A stretch of 64,000 nt of DNA from Halomonas nitroreducens (GCF_003966155.1 NZ_RXNS01000002.1:1-64000), one strand, 5' to 3'; counted from the stretch's first letter, positions 40,500 to 51,502 are shown. Notes: a model not told the origin generated them from the sequence alone. Program-made: numbers and translations.

Positions 40500-41618
40500 C
40501 TAGTCGGAAAGCTGCTCGGCAATGGCCGAGGGCTGAATGACATCACCGGTCTCGTTGCCCCAGGCATTGCGCTCATAGGTGATCACCGCGGCGACCTCCA
40601 CCGGATTGAGCGTGCTGCGGAAGGCCGGCATGGCGGAGCCCGAGACGCCGTTAACGACGGTATCGATATGCCGCTCCCGGTCGTCCATCAGCGTCTGGTT
40701 GCCGGCCAGGGCCGGAAAGGCCGGCGGGTTGCCGGAGCCATCGGGCTGGTGACAGGAGGCGCAGATGGTGCCGTAGACCTGCTCGCCCCGCTCCATCAGC
40801 TCCTCGCGGGACCATTCGCGATCCACGCCCATGGCCTCCTGGGCCGCCGCCTCCTTGCGCTGGGCGAGCCAGGTGTCGAACTGCTCGGGCTCCACCGCCT
40901 TGACCACCACCGGCATGAAGCCATGGTTGCGACCGCACAGCTCGGCACATTGGCCGCGATAGATCCCGGGCTCGTTGATGCGCACCCAGTTCTCGTTGAC
41001 GAAGCCGGGCACGGCGTCCTGCTTGACCGCCAGGTCCGGCACCCACCAGGAATGGATGACGTCGTCGGAGGTGAGCAGCAGGCGCACCTTGCGCCCCGTC
41101 GGCAGCACCAGCGGCTCGTCCACTTCCAGCAGGTAGGTGTCGTCCTTGGCATCGCTGCCGTCGATCTGCGCGCGCGGCGTGGCCAGGTTCGAGAGGAAGG
41201 ACACCTCCTCGCCCATGTATTCATAGCGCCAGCGCCACTGCTGACCGGTGACCATGACGTCGAGATCCGCCTCGGAGGCGTCGTACATGTTCTTCAGGGT
41301 GGCGGTGGCCGGGACGGCCATGCCGACGAGGATCAGCAACGGGATGATGGTCCAGATGATCTCGACGGTGGTGTGCTCGTGGAACTGGGTGGCCTTGGCC
41401 CCCTGGGAGCGACGGTAGCGGAACAGCGAATAGAACATCGCGCCGAAGACCACGACCCCGATGACCACGCAGATCCAGAAGATGATCATGTGCAGGGAGT
41501 GGATCTCGCGACTGACGTCGGTCACCCCGACCGGCATGTTCCAGCCGTTGGCCAGTACGACCTGGGACAGTCCCGTGAAGGCGAGTCCCGCCGCCATCGA
41601 CACGAGCCGCTTGCGCAT
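40500..41618 (-). CDS. ctaC: Cytochrome c oxidase subunit II with fused cytochrome c domain
   Basis: A 372-residue subunit II. It has a signal peptide ending near ANG (residue 23), two membrane helices (about 43-65 and 85-105), and a cupredoxin domain with CuA ligands His189, Cys224, Glu226, Cys228, His232 and Met235. A C-terminal c-type heme domain follows, with CASCH at 286-290 and probable distal Met330 (SAMPAF). The fused heme domain makes this a caa3-type oxidase that can take electrons directly from cytochrome c. It is the first gene of the cluster. Confidence 0.96.
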   Translation of the reverse strand: MRKRLVSMAAGLAFTGLSQVVLANGWNMPVGVTDVSREIHSLHMIIFWICVVIGVVVFGAMFYSLFRYRRSQGAKATQFHEHTTVEIIWTIIPLLILVGMAVPATATLKNMYDASEADLDVMVTGQQWRWRYEYMGEEVSFLSNLATPRAQIDGSDAKDDTYLLEVDEPLVLPTGRKVRLLLTSDDVIHSWWVPDLAVKQDAVPGFVNENWVRINEPGIYRGQCAELCGRNHGFMPVVVKAVEPEQFDTWLAQRKEAAAQEAMGVDREWSREELMERGEQVYGTICASCHQPDGSGNPPAFPALAGNQTLMDDRERHIDTVVNGVSGSAMPAFRSTLNPVEVAAVITYERNAWGNETGDVIQPSAIAEQLSD

Positions 41619-41741
41619 CGCCCCCTCCTGAATCGTATTGTTGTATTAGCCATGCCTTGATCGAGTATAGAAGCCCGCCAGGACATCACCGGCCAGAGGG
41701 AAGCCGCCCCGTAAACGCGCCTATCAACGTTCAGCACGGCA

Positions 41742-41915
41742 TCATTTCGCCGCCATCGAGGCCACCAGAGCGATCAACACGACCAGCACGACGCCCATCA
41801 CCACGCCGACGATGATGAAGGGACCGGCCCGGCCCTTCTCGAAGTCCTCGCGCCGACGGGCCTCCTTCTGGACGCCGAAGAAGGCGGCCAGCACCGACTT
41901 GATCACGTTCCACAT
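41742..41915 (-). CDS. DUF2970 family small membrane protein
   Basis: A 57-residue protein beginning MWNVIKSVLAAFFGVQKEARRREDFEKG followed by one membrane helix (PFIIVGVVMGVVLVVLIALVASM), the DUF2970 arrangement as I recall it. The ATG at 41915 has GAGGCATTACCCC upstream. It lies upstream of ctaC on the same strand and may belong to the oxidase regulon. Its function is unknown. Confidence 0.7.
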   Translation of the reverse strand: MWNVIKSVLAAFFGVQKEARRREDFEKGRAGPFIIVGVVMGVVLVVLIALVASMAAK

Positions 41916-42122
41916 GGGGTAATGCCTCCTCACTGGACGTTTGCCCCGGGAGTATGGCTCAGCACGACGACAGCGGGGCGTTGACCTACATCATCACAAG
42001 CGACGAATGCACGCCACGACGCTCCCGGGACAGGCATGCCCTTCTATACTGGTAACGATGCGGAGCGCGCCGTGCTCGCGGCCTCCGCAGCGCCTGTCCC
42101 CGACACCTCCAGGAGACGCGTG

Positions 42123-42479
42123 ATGACTGAACAAAAGGGTGATGCCGCCGATGCGCTCAAAGAGCCCACTGACGCCATGATGCAGTTGTGGAGTCAGCAA
42201 TGGCTCCAGGGCGTCACGCCCATGGCCCGCATGCAACTGGCCTGGATGGAAAGCCTTGCGGAAGCCATGCAGTTCGAGGCTCAGTGCCTGCATGCGCTGG
42301 CCGAGAGCGGCCAGCGGCTATCCGGGTGTATCAACAGCGAGACCCCCGCCAACCCGCAGGACCTCCAGGAGTGCTACCAGCAGCTCATGGAACACGTCAC
42401 CCAGACCCACATGCAGCGGCTCGAGAAGGTCGCCGAGCTGTCAGAGGACTTTCGCAAGCGGATTTGGGAGGAAATCTGA
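42123..42479 (+). CDS. Small helical, phasin-like protein of unknown function
   Basis: A 118-residue hydrophilic protein that looks almost entirely alpha-helical (DAMMQLWSQQWLQGVTPMARMQLAWMESLAEAMQFEAQCLHALAES, then QDLQECYQQLMEHVTQTHMQRLEKVAELSEDFRKRIWEE). Size and amphipathic character recall phasins that coat polyhydroxyalkanoate granules, but I see no firm family motif. CAGGAGACGCGTG precedes the ATG. It stands alone, followed by a palindromic element. Confidence 0.6.
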   Translation: MTEQKGDAADALKEPTDAMMQLWSQQWLQGVTPMARMQLAWMESLAEAMQFEAQCLHALAESGQRLSGCINSETPANPQDLQECYQQLMEHVTQTHMQRLEKVAELSEDFRKRIWEEI

Positions 42480-42533
42480 ACCACTCGCCGCCTCGCCCCC
42501 GCAGGGCCATCCAGTGGCCCCGGGGGCGACTGT

Positions 42534-42672
42534 GCTTTGTCTGAAAACTGCCTGCGCTCGCCCATCCGGCGTTAAAAATCGGCTCAAAGTACTCATTTAC
42601 ACCGCGTAAACTCCGTCTTTTCTCCGATTTTTGCCTTGTCTGGCCATCGCTCGCCGACTTTTCAGACAAAGC
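42534..42672. repeat. Nested inverted-repeat element
   Basis: 139 bases with perfect 14-bp terminal inverted repeats (GCTTTGTCTGAAAA at 42534-42547, complement at 42659-42672). Inside are a second pair (AAAAATCGG 42574-42582 with CCGATTTTT 42624-42632) and a central stem TTTAC/GTAAA (42596-42610). The whole can fold into one long hairpin. It ends exactly at the lrgB stop codon and lies between convergent genes, so it may terminate both. It looks like a dispersed intergenic repeat family of the genome; only one copy is in this window. Confidence 0.75.
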
Positions 42673-43404
42673 TTAGCCTAGCCCCAGCAGGCGAGTGATC
42701 AGCGGCAGCAGGAAGGCCGTCAGCAGCCCCGTCAGCCCCATGGAAAGCCCCGAGAACGCCCCGGCGACGGCGCCGAGCCGTGCAAAGGAATGCGCCGTGC
42801 CGAAGCCGTGGGCGGCCAGCCCCATGGTGAAGCCCTGCACCGCGGGATCGGTGATCCTCAATAGCCGGAAGATCGGGGGGCCGAGAATGCAACCGATGGA
42901 GCCAGTCAGCAGCACCAGTCCGGCCGCCAGCGAGGGAATGCCGCCGATCTGCTCGGCGATCCCCATGGCGATGGGCGAGGTCACCGAGCGCGGCGCCAGC
43001 GACATCAGGGTCTCGTGGCGCGCCCCGAACAGCATGGCCAGGCCGAGGGTGCTGGCCACGGCGGTGACGATGCCGGTGACGCAGGCCACCAGCAACGGCA
43101 GCAACAGCCGCCGCACGCGCTCGCGGTGATCGTAGAGCGGGATGGCCAGGGCTACGGTGGCCGGCCCCAGGAGGAAGTGGATGAACTGGGCGCCCTCGAA
43201 GTAGGTGGCGTAGTCCATGTCCACCAGCAGCAGAAAGCCGATCAACAAGGCAATGGATAGCGTCACCGGATGCAGCAGCGGCGTGCCGCCCAAGGCCCGG
43301 TTGACCCTCACCGCCAGCTGGAACGCCAGCAGGGTCACCAGCAGCGACAGCAGCGGATTGCCGGAAAGGTAGACCCAGAGCTGGTCGAGGGCCGCAACTT
43401 TCAT
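42673..43404 (-). CDS. LrgB-family membrane protein
   Basis: A 243-residue polytopic membrane protein. Family segments include FLLGPATVALAIPLYDHRERVRR and SVTSPIAMGIAEQIGGIPSLAAGLVLLTGSIGCILGPPIFRLLRI, followed by GFTMGLAAHGFGTAHSF. LrgB/CidB proteins partner with holin-like LrgA/CidA in murein hydrolase control or, in some bacteria, organic acid export. It overlaps the lrgA-like gene by four bases. Confidence 0.88.
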   Translation of the reverse strand: MKVAALDQLWVYLSGNPLLSLLVTLLAFQLAVRVNRALGGTPLLHPVTLSIALLIGFLLLVDMDYATYFEGAQFIHFLLGPATVALAIPLYDHRERVRRLLLPLLVACVTGIVTAVASTLGLAMLFGARHETLMSLAPRSVTSPIAMGIAEQIGGIPSLAAGLVLLTGSIGCILGPPIFRLLRITDPAVQGFTMGLAAHGFGTAHSFARLGAVAGAFSGLSMGLTGLLTAFLLPLITRLLGLG

Positions 43405-43760
43405 GACGACCTCCGGGCACGACGCCCCTGGAGCCGGGCCAGCACCCAGCCGGTTACCGCGAGGGTCACGGCGGTGGCCGCGAACAGGGTTATCACGATG
43501 GGCCAGAAATCGGCACCGATCAGGGCGCCATGCACCATCAGTCCCACGCCCGCCGGCACGAACAGCAGCGTCAGGTAGCGCAGCAGTCCCTCTCCCGTGC
43601 TCCTCAGGCTACTCGGCACCTTGCCGTACACCATCAGGCTCGCCAACAGTATCACCATGCCGATCACCGGCCCCGGTATCGACACCCCCAGGCCCCTGGC
43701 GACCAGCTCCCCCAGCATCTGGCATGCCAGCAGCATGCTCATTCCCATGATCAATGGCAT
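43401..43760 (-). CDS. LrgA/CidA-family holin-like protein
   Basis: A 119-residue protein with four membrane helices and the conserved SIPGPVIGMVILLASL and LTLLFVPAGVGLMVHG segments of the LrgA/CidA family. The ATG at 43760 follows GGGGAGGGCGGCG. It is translationally coupled to the lrgB-like gene downstream; together they form the usual two-gene unit. Confidence 0.88.
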   Translation of the reverse strand: MPLIMGMSMLLACQMLGELVARGLGVSIPGPVIGMVILLASLMVYGKVPSSLRSTGEGLLRYLTLLFVPAGVGLMVHGALIGADFWPIVITLFAATAVTLAVTGWVLARLQGRRARRSS

Positions 43761-43890
43761 CGCCGCCCTCCCCGGCTCGGCTTGTGTCTCACAGCACCCG
43801 TTCAGGTCCTTATTGTGACAAAGCCTGGCCGTACCGGCACCGCCCGGGCCAGCAGGGCCAAGCAATTGAAACAAAAGCGCAAAAGGGGGC

Positions 43891-43919
43891 TTTTCATTTG
43901 CCGTGGAACGCGCTAGTAT
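43891..43919 (+). promoter_or_regulatory. Candidate promoter of tRNA-Pro
   Basis: TTTTCA (43891-43896) and TAGTAT (43914-43919) with 17 bases between, followed by a GC-rich discriminator, about 54 bases upstream of the tRNA. Each hexamer matches four of six consensus bases, so confidence is low. Confidence 0.35.
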
Positions 43920-43972
43920 ACGCCTCGTTCTCGGGGGTCAGGCAGGATCAGGGCCCGAAAAAATGAGGACGT

Positions 43973-44049
43973 CGGAGCGTGGCGCAGCTTGGTAGCGCGT
44001 TGCAATGGGGTTGCAAAGGTCGCAGGTTCGAATCCTGTCGCTCCGACCA
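43973..44049 (+). tRNA. tRNA-Pro (anticodon GGG)
   Basis: A 77-base cloverleaf including the encoded CCA. The acceptor arm CGGAGCG pairs with CGCTCCG, the D-arm contains GGCGCAGCTTGGTAGCGC, the anticodon stem TTGCA/TGCAA encloses loop ATGGGGT with GGG at positions 34-36, and the T-loop is GTTCGAATC. The overall sequence strongly resembles E. coli tRNA-Pro. It marks the left edge of the CRISPR-containing accessory region. Confidence 0.96.
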
Positions 44050-44062
44050 TGAACACCAAGAG

Positions 44063-44100
44063 AAACCGCCACTTACGGATCATGCCGGGTGGCGGTTTTT
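44063..44100 (+). terminator. Terminator after tRNA-Pro
   Basis: A 10-bp stem AAACCGCCAC (44063-44072) with GTGGCGGTTT (44089-44098) followed by TT and CGTTTG. Its position just after the tRNA supports termination of the monocistronic tRNA transcript. Confidence 0.8.
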
Positions 44101-44457
44101 CGTTTGTATCGCTGTGGGTTCCGTATGGGTTCCATGCGATAGCAACAACAAACCACGACCAACCCGACCTTTCGACACAGTGGCCGGTCGGTGTCCATGC
44201 TGGCGCTGGTAACGGTCAACATAATCTCGCAGTAGTTGGTACGCCTCGGCAACCTCTAGGCCCCTCGGTGTTGTGCTCATAAGTCTCGTGTCACCCCTTC
44301 GAGTCGCACAGGGGGAAAGTTTCAGATTCGGTATTGTATAACACGCCAAATTGCGTAAGCGCCGAACCTGTAAAGCCGCGTTCAGCCATTAGTTGCAGGG
44401 TGCCGGATGATCGTAGTGTCGAAGGAAAGGCGTCAAAAAGTCGCTGCCGCCCCCGAC
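44101..44457. other. Non-coding stretch between tRNA-Pro and the CRISPR array
   Basis: About 357 bases at the distal (trailer) end of the array. A minus-strand frame (44080-44280) could encode 66 residues beginning MSTTPRGLEVAEAYQLLRDY, but it runs through the tRNA terminator and has no recognisable domain. It may be a remnant. No integrase or repeated tRNA 3' end is visible here. Confidence 0.5.
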
Positions 44458-47400
44458 GGGGTCATCCCCGCACCTGCGGGGACCAGTCCAGTAATATCCC
44501 GCCTGTCGCTCGCTCATCCGGGTCATCCCCGCACCTGCGGGGACCAGTAGGCGAATACCTCCAGGTCTTCGGTTCGGACCGGGTCATCCCCGCACCTGCG
44601 GGGACCAGGATCACATAACTGGAGTTACACCACCCCCTAACGGGTCATCCCCGCACCTGCGGGGGCCAGGCTTCTCATCATTCGATGACCTCCTCTAGCT
44701 GCGGGTCATCCCCGCACCTGCGGGGACCAGCATCACTGTCGCGGATTGGCCATGCTAGCCATCGGGTCATCCCCGCACCTGCGGGGACCAGCCCATGGAC
44801 AACGAGGGCAACCGCCTCGAGGACGGGTCATCCCCGCACCTGCGGGGACCAGTTCTCCCGGGGCCGGTAGTAGTAGGCCCCGTGCGGGTCATCCCCGCAC
44901 CTGCGGGGACCAGCATGGCGACTGGATCAACGGGCATTCCCGCACCGGGTCATCCCCGCACCTGCGGGGACCAGGGACGCCTGTTCTTCGATTCATCGAC
45001 CAGGGGCGGGTCATCCCCGCACCTGCGGGGACCAGGCCATCAGGCTGGGCGGCATCGGGGAAAACACCGGGTCATCCCCGCACCTGCGGGGACCAGAGTG
45101 GCGCCACCCAGGTGTCGGGTATTGATGGCGGGTCATCCCCGCACCTGCGGGGACCAGCCCGGCATCGTCCGGTGGCTGGAGGGGCTGGGCGGGTCATCCC
45201 CGCACCTGCGGGGACCAGAGGGCGTGCCATCAGGGAGAGGGCATTCATGGCGGGTCATCCCCGCACCTGCGGGGACCAGAGAAAGAGGGGCTAGGTATTC
45301 GGTGGCGGAGTCGGGTCATCCCCGCACCTGCGGGGACCAGGAATCCCAGCGCCTCAGTCTGGCCGGCGACGTCGGGTCATCCCCGCACCTGCGGGGACCA
45401 GAGCCTGGCCGTGGGCCGGGCGGCCATCGTCAACGGGTCATCCCCGCACCTGCGGGGACCAGGAGTATGGTGCTGCCCCGCTGTTGCTCGTGCCCGGGTC
45501 ATCCCCGCACCTGCGGGGACCAGGGCGCCCAGCTGCGCGCCGACCCGCGCGACGGCGGGTCATCCCCGCACCTGCGGGGACCAGGCCTCGAGGATGTCGA
45601 GCGCCGGTGACATGTCCGGGTCATCCCCGCACCTGCGGGGACCAGCGGCTGCCGCCCGTGCTGTGCTCGGCCTGGATCGGGTCATCCCCGCACCTGCGGG
45701 GACCAGGCGGTAATCTCGGCGGCCAGCAGGCCGGCGGCCGGGTCATCCCCGCACCTGCGGGGACCAGCCCCCGATGCTTTCACTAGCCTGCGCCGTGAGC
45801 GGGTCATCCCCGCACCTGCGGGGACCAGATGTCCTCGCCGGTCCAGGGGATCTGCACGCCCGGGTCATCCCCGCACCTGCGGGGACCAGCATGGCTGACC
45901 CTCCATGTGGTTGAACGAAGGCGGGTCATCCCCGCACCTGCGGGGACCAGTGGCAGGCCGGCTACCCGGCACTGTCCGTGCCCGGGTCATCCCCGCACCT
46001 GCGGGGACCAGGTGGGGCACACCATCGTCGGTGCCCCAACCACCGGGTCATCCCCGCACCTGCGGGGACCAGCGCCACGGCGGGCTCGGGCACCAGGTTG
46101 AAGACGGGTCATCCCCGCACCTGCGGGGACCAGCATCCCTGCCATGGGCCCCTCTCCGGAGGGGCCGGGTCATCCCCGCACCTGCGGGGACCAGAGGTAG
46201 TGCCGCACCAGCGCATTGACCTCGGTCGGGTCATCCCCGCACCTGCGGGGACCAGCGCTGCTGGCCGCGTGCCCAGCGCCGCGCCGTCGGGTCATCCCCG
46301 CACCTGCGGGGACCAGTCGGCGACCTGGGGTATCCGTCAGTTTCAGTTCGGGTCATCCCCGCACCTGCGGGGACCAGCTGACCCCGGCTGAGATGGCGCA
46401 AGAGGTGGACGGGTCATCCCCGCACCTGCGGGGACCAGTGATCTCGACCCTTACCATCCCTTTCTAGCTCCGGGTCATCCCCGCACCTGCGGGGACCAGA
46501 AAGGGGCATCAGCTCGGCGATACGGCTCATCCGGGTCATCCCCGCACCTGCGGGGACCAGCGTGGGTCGCTGCCGTCGTACTTGGGATTCACCGGGTCAT
46601 CCCCGCACCTGCGGGGACCAGGTGGACCGAGGACCCGACCAGCGGCGAAATCACGGGTCATCCCCGCACCTGCGGGGACCAGACGCCCTCCCGGGCCGCC
46701 ATCTCTTTTACCTGCGGGTCATCCCCGCACCTGCGGGGACCAGCCATTAAAAACTATATTTCTCAGGCTCGCGAACGGGTCATCCCCGCACCTGCGGGGA
46801 CCAGGGCTGGACCAGCGAGATGGGCCTCAGCCAGGCCGGGTCATCCCCGCACCTGCGGGGACCAGTTTGGCTGTTGGGCATGACGTGCCTCCTGCGCCGG
46901 GTCATCCCCGCACCTGCGGGGACCAGATAAACAGATTGATGGCTACCTCGAGGGGTTTCGGGTCATCCCCGCACCTGCGGGGACCAGGACACCAACCCCG
47001 ACGTGATTCAGGACCAACGCGGGTCATCCCCGCACCTGCGGGGACCGGGCCTTGTCTACACCCAGCGGGACCGGCCCAAACGGGTCATCCCCGCACCTGC
47101 GGGGACCAGTTGACATGAGTCGCCCTCAGCAGGATGTGGAGCGGGTCATCCCCGCACCTGCGGGGACCAGACGGGCGACACGGTAACGCCACTGCCTGAC
47201 GCCGGGTCATCCCCGCACCTGCGGGGACCAGGGACTGTCGGGGGTATTTTGCTGTGATTACGCTGGGTCATCCCCGCACCTGCGGGGACCAGCGGCGCAG
47301 GTCCTTCTCCACCTGGCGCCGCCACGGGTCATCCCCGCACCTGCGGGGACCAGTTCAACGGCTGGCTGAGCAATCCCTGAGAGAGCGGGTCATCCCCGCA

Positions 47401-48696
47401 CCTGCGGGGACCAGGAGATCGCCGCACTGCTCGACCAGGGAGACACCGGGTCATCCCCGCACCTGCGGGGACCAGCCTGGCTCCGGGAAGTCCCTGCGTG
47501 CTGTCTACGGGTCATCCCCGCACCTGCGGGGACCAGGGCGGCAATCGGACCAAGCTTGGGCATGATACCGGGTCATCCCCGCACCTGCGGGGACCAGGCG
47601 TTCGGTGCGAGTGGTCACTCGGCATCCTCCGGGTCATCCCCGCACCTGCGGGGACCAGTATCTCGCATGGGTTCGCGCCCGCCCCTGCTGCGGGTCATCC
47701 CCGCACCTGCGGGGACCAGCAGGACACCGAGATAGCTACCCGCCAAGAGGCCGGGTCATCCCCGCACCTGCGGGGACCAGTGCCATCGATGGGAGCCCTC
47801 TCACCGTGACCACGGGTCATCCCCGCACCTGCGGGGACCAGTCCGCCCACTCTGGCGCATCATCCCATGAAGGCGGGTCATCCCCGCACCTGCGGGGACC
47901 AGCGTGTTCGTGATGATGCAATTGTCATAGGTGCCGGGTCATCCCCGCACCTGCGGGGACCAGAGCGTACCAGTCGGCAAACATCACGATGAACTCGGGT
48001 CATCCCCGCACCTGCGGGGACCAGGCGCCGAGTTGAAAGGCAGAGTCTTTAGCGGACGGGTCATCCCCGCACCTGCGGGGACCAGCATCAAGTACCACGG
48101 TACGCTCGACGTTACGCCGGGTCATCCCCGCACCTGCGGGGACCAGAACAGGGGGAAATGAAATGAAAATACTGGTAGCGGGTCATCCCCGCACCTGCGG
48201 GGACCAGCCTGACACTCTCGTTGAGCAGGTCGAGGCTTTCCGGGTCATCCCCGCACCTGCGGGGACCAGTCCACCCATGCGCCCTTTAGCCGGACGTGGT
48301 ACGGGTCATCCCCGCACCTGCGGGGACCAGCGCAGTGCTGGCAGGCCAGCGCATCGTCATCGCGGGTCATCCCCGCACCTGCGGGGACCAGGGCGCCCAG
48401 TTCCCCCATCAGAACGGCCATCGCGGGTCATCCCCGCACCTGCGGGGACCAGTCGGATCCGCGCAGGCGGATTAGGTGCTCGGCCGGGTCATCCCCGCAC
48501 CTGCGGGGACCAGCTCTGCCCGGCCTCACCCATGACGTTACCGGCCGGGTCATCCCCGCACCTGCGGGGACCAGGACAGAGGCGGTCGCGCCGTCCTGAT
48601 ATTCCTCGGGTCATCCCCGCACCTGCGGGGACCAGTTTCGCGAGATTGAGACGGCTACCGGGATCAACGGGTCATCCCCGCACCTGCGGGGACCAG
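44458..48696 (-). CRISPR. Type I-E CRISPR array, 70 repeats and 69 spacers
   Basis: Repeats of 29 bases (plus strand: usually C, then GGGTCATCCCC ... ending GGGGACCAG) recur every 61 bases. All spacers checked are 32 bases except one of 33 (48269-48301). The complementary strand reads CTGGTCCCC...GGGGATGACCCG, the usual crRNA sense of type I-E repeats, so the array is transcribed on the minus strand from the leader at its right end. Repeat variants are few: first base G at 44458 (last, leader-distal repeat), A-to-G near the end at 44641-44669 and 47020-47048, first base T at 47264. No two spacers looked identical on reading. The eight cas genes follow on the right. Confidence 0.98.
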
Positions 48697-48802
48697 TCTA
48701 ATTGTAGATAACTGTTTACAATGAAGAAAATCGCCAGTGAATTTTCCACCAGCGATTTTGCTTACTTTTCAACCAGACTACATTGTTAAAGAACATGAAA
48801 AA
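48697..48802 (-). promoter_or_regulatory. CRISPR leader
   Basis: 106 AT-rich bases between the end of cas2 and the first repeat, in strong contrast with GC-rich surroundings. They should carry the pre-crRNA promoter and adaptation signals. An inverted repeat AAAATCGC (48727-48734) / GCGATTTT (48752-48759) may end the cas transcript or form part of the leader. I found no clean match to the IHF consensus. Confidence 0.8.
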
Positions 48803-50021
<1,219 letters not shown>

Positions 50022-50045
50022 CTCGGCCTCCTTGCCCGGTGTCGA

Positions 50046-50738
50046 TTAAGGTCGACGCAGCAACATCAAGCCACATCCGAAGGCCTTGGCACGCCCGACG
50101 CCCTGAGCCAGCATTTCGATCAATCGGCCCGGTTCGGTGACCTCTAGCAAGCCTTCATAGTCGACACTGGAAAAGCGGATGGGATGGCCCCTGTCCTTTG
50201 GCAAGGCATGCTGACGATAGGCTCCCACCTCGGGCTTAACCGGCAAGTGGAATCCCCAAAATTCGGCGCGCTCTGCCAGCCACCCACGCGCAGCCTCATC
50301 CATCGCCTCGATACAGGCCTGGCTGGTCCGCTCCTTGCCCACCTCGAAGGGGTACTTAGCCGCCATCAACACATCGGCACGCTGCCCTCGCTTGCCTGCC
50401 ACCGACTTCGCGACGGTAGGATTGGCCCGCAGCCGGAAGGCGAGCTTATCTCCTGCTTCCAAGGCCGGCGCGAACGGCTTGCACTGCGTTTCAAGCAAAC
50501 GGGGGATGGGCACCGGTTCGCGATCGGACAACACATAGAAAAGCGGCAAGCCCCTCGGCGCCCCTCCCTCTTCGGGTTCGTCCATTTCCTGGCGAAACAG
50601 GAACGGTCGCGGCCCCTGGTGCTCCGGGAACAACCGCCAGAGCAGCTGGTGGGCGCCATAGGCCTCACCGCCCATGATCTCAAACAGGGTCTCACGAGAC
50701 AGGCCGTTGAGATCGACACGTACACGAGAAAGGTACAT
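50046..50738 (-). CDS. cas6e: pre-crRNA endoribonuclease Cas6e
   Basis: A 230-residue RAMP nuclease that cuts pre-crRNA within each repeat and stays in Cascade. The probable catalytic histidine is His30 in AYGAHQLLWRLF (Tyr27 nearby), and the C-terminal Gly-rich loop is GVGRAKAFGCGLMLLRR. The start overlaps the cas5e stop by one base (TAATG). Confidence 0.95.
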   Translation of the reverse strand: MYLSRVRVDLNGLSRETLFEIMGGEAYGAHQLLWRLFPEHQGPRPFLFRQEMDEPEEGGAPRGLPLFYVLSDREPVPIPRLLETQCKPFAPALEAGDKLAFRLRANPTVAKSVAGKRGQRADVLMAAKYPFEVGKERTSQACIEAMDEAARGWLAERAEFWGFHLPVKPEVGAYRQHALPKDRGHPIRFSSVDYEGLLEVTEPGRLIEMLAQGVGRAKAFGCGLMLLRRP

Positions 50739-51493
50739 TAGCGTTCCTCCCTAGCCCGTATTACGCGGCGGTATTCGACGCGCGGCCCGAACTGCCAGCG
50801 GCGGCGATTGAGTGGCATATCCCAGACCTCGCTAGACTCCACGCCCTGACCGTTGCCATCCAGGACATCTGCAGCCCCTTCCCAGGCATAGAACTCGTTT
50901 TCCGGCAGTCTCAGGGCCCTGCGCTCGTCACCCGCATTCTTTCCGTATAACGGAGGAAATTCGGCATCCAGGGCTTCTCGCAGCTGGGCGAATGCTTCTC
51001 GACGCGGCGCGAGCGGAGCCCCCGGTGGGCACGCCTTCCGCCCCAGATAGAGCGGGAAATGCGGTGCCTTGAGTGCCCGCTCCAGGTCTTCGAGCGTCAA
51101 CTCCGCCTGAGGCGTCAGCCAGACGGCGACTGTCCAGAGCCCGTCGCATCGGTAATCACGGCTGGAAAGAATAGTGTTGATGACCTTGCGCGGGGCACTC
51201 AATTCATCCCGCCGAGTACGGTACGTCACCTTGGATTGCGATGCCGGCACCTGCACGGTGTGGTAGTCGCGCATAAGGCTGCCAGGGGAACGCTGCTTGA
51301 TGGCGATACTGACGCTATTGCGCAGTTGGCGTTGTCCCGAATCATCATCCCGACGCACCCCCAGCGCCGCGCCAAGCAACCCGATGATGGCACTGCGCCC
51401 CGGGTAAGTGGCGGTGGGGCGCGACTCACCCACCGCCGCCTCGCCCCAGCTGGCGAGAGGCGCATAGAGCCGAAAGACCAGATACTCCATCAT
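50738..51493 (-). CDS. cas5e: Cascade subunit Cas5e
   Basis: A 251-residue RAMP protein capping the 5' handle of the crRNA. Its N-terminal pattern EYLVFRLYAPLASWGEAAVGESRPTATYPGRSAIIGLLGAALG is typical of Cas5e. Two adjacent ATGs (51493, 51490) could start it; AAGGAGCCGAC fits either. It follows cas7e by nine bases. Confidence 0.95.
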   Translation of the reverse strand: MMEYLVFRLYAPLASWGEAAVGESRPTATYPGRSAIIGLLGAALGVRRDDDSGQRQLRNSVSIAIKQRSPGSLMRDYHTVQVPASQSKVTYRTRRDELSAPRKVINTILSSRDYRCDGLWTVAVWLTPQAELTLEDLERALKAPHFPLYLGRKACPPGAPLAPRREAFAQLREALDAEFPPLYGKNAGDERRALRLPENEFYAWEGAADVLDGNGQGVESSEVWDMPLNRRRWQFGPRVEYRRVIRAREER

Positions 51494-51502
51494 GTCGGCT
51501 CC

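Noticed and set aside
44080-44349. Small minus-strand gene of up to 89 codons between tRNA-Pro and the CRISPR array
   Set aside because: Overlaps the tRNA terminator, no recognisable domain, weak start context; kept only as a possible remnant.
44334-48711. Many open frames of 60-270 codons with repeated GHPRTCGDQ, SSPHLRGP and RVIPAPAGT peptides
   Set aside because: They are translations of the CRISPR repeats in different frames, without start signals; the 61-base period shifts frame at each unit.
48727-48759. Leader inverted repeat as an IHF site
   Set aside because: The sequence does not match the IHF consensus; a terminator or leader hairpin is a simpler reading.
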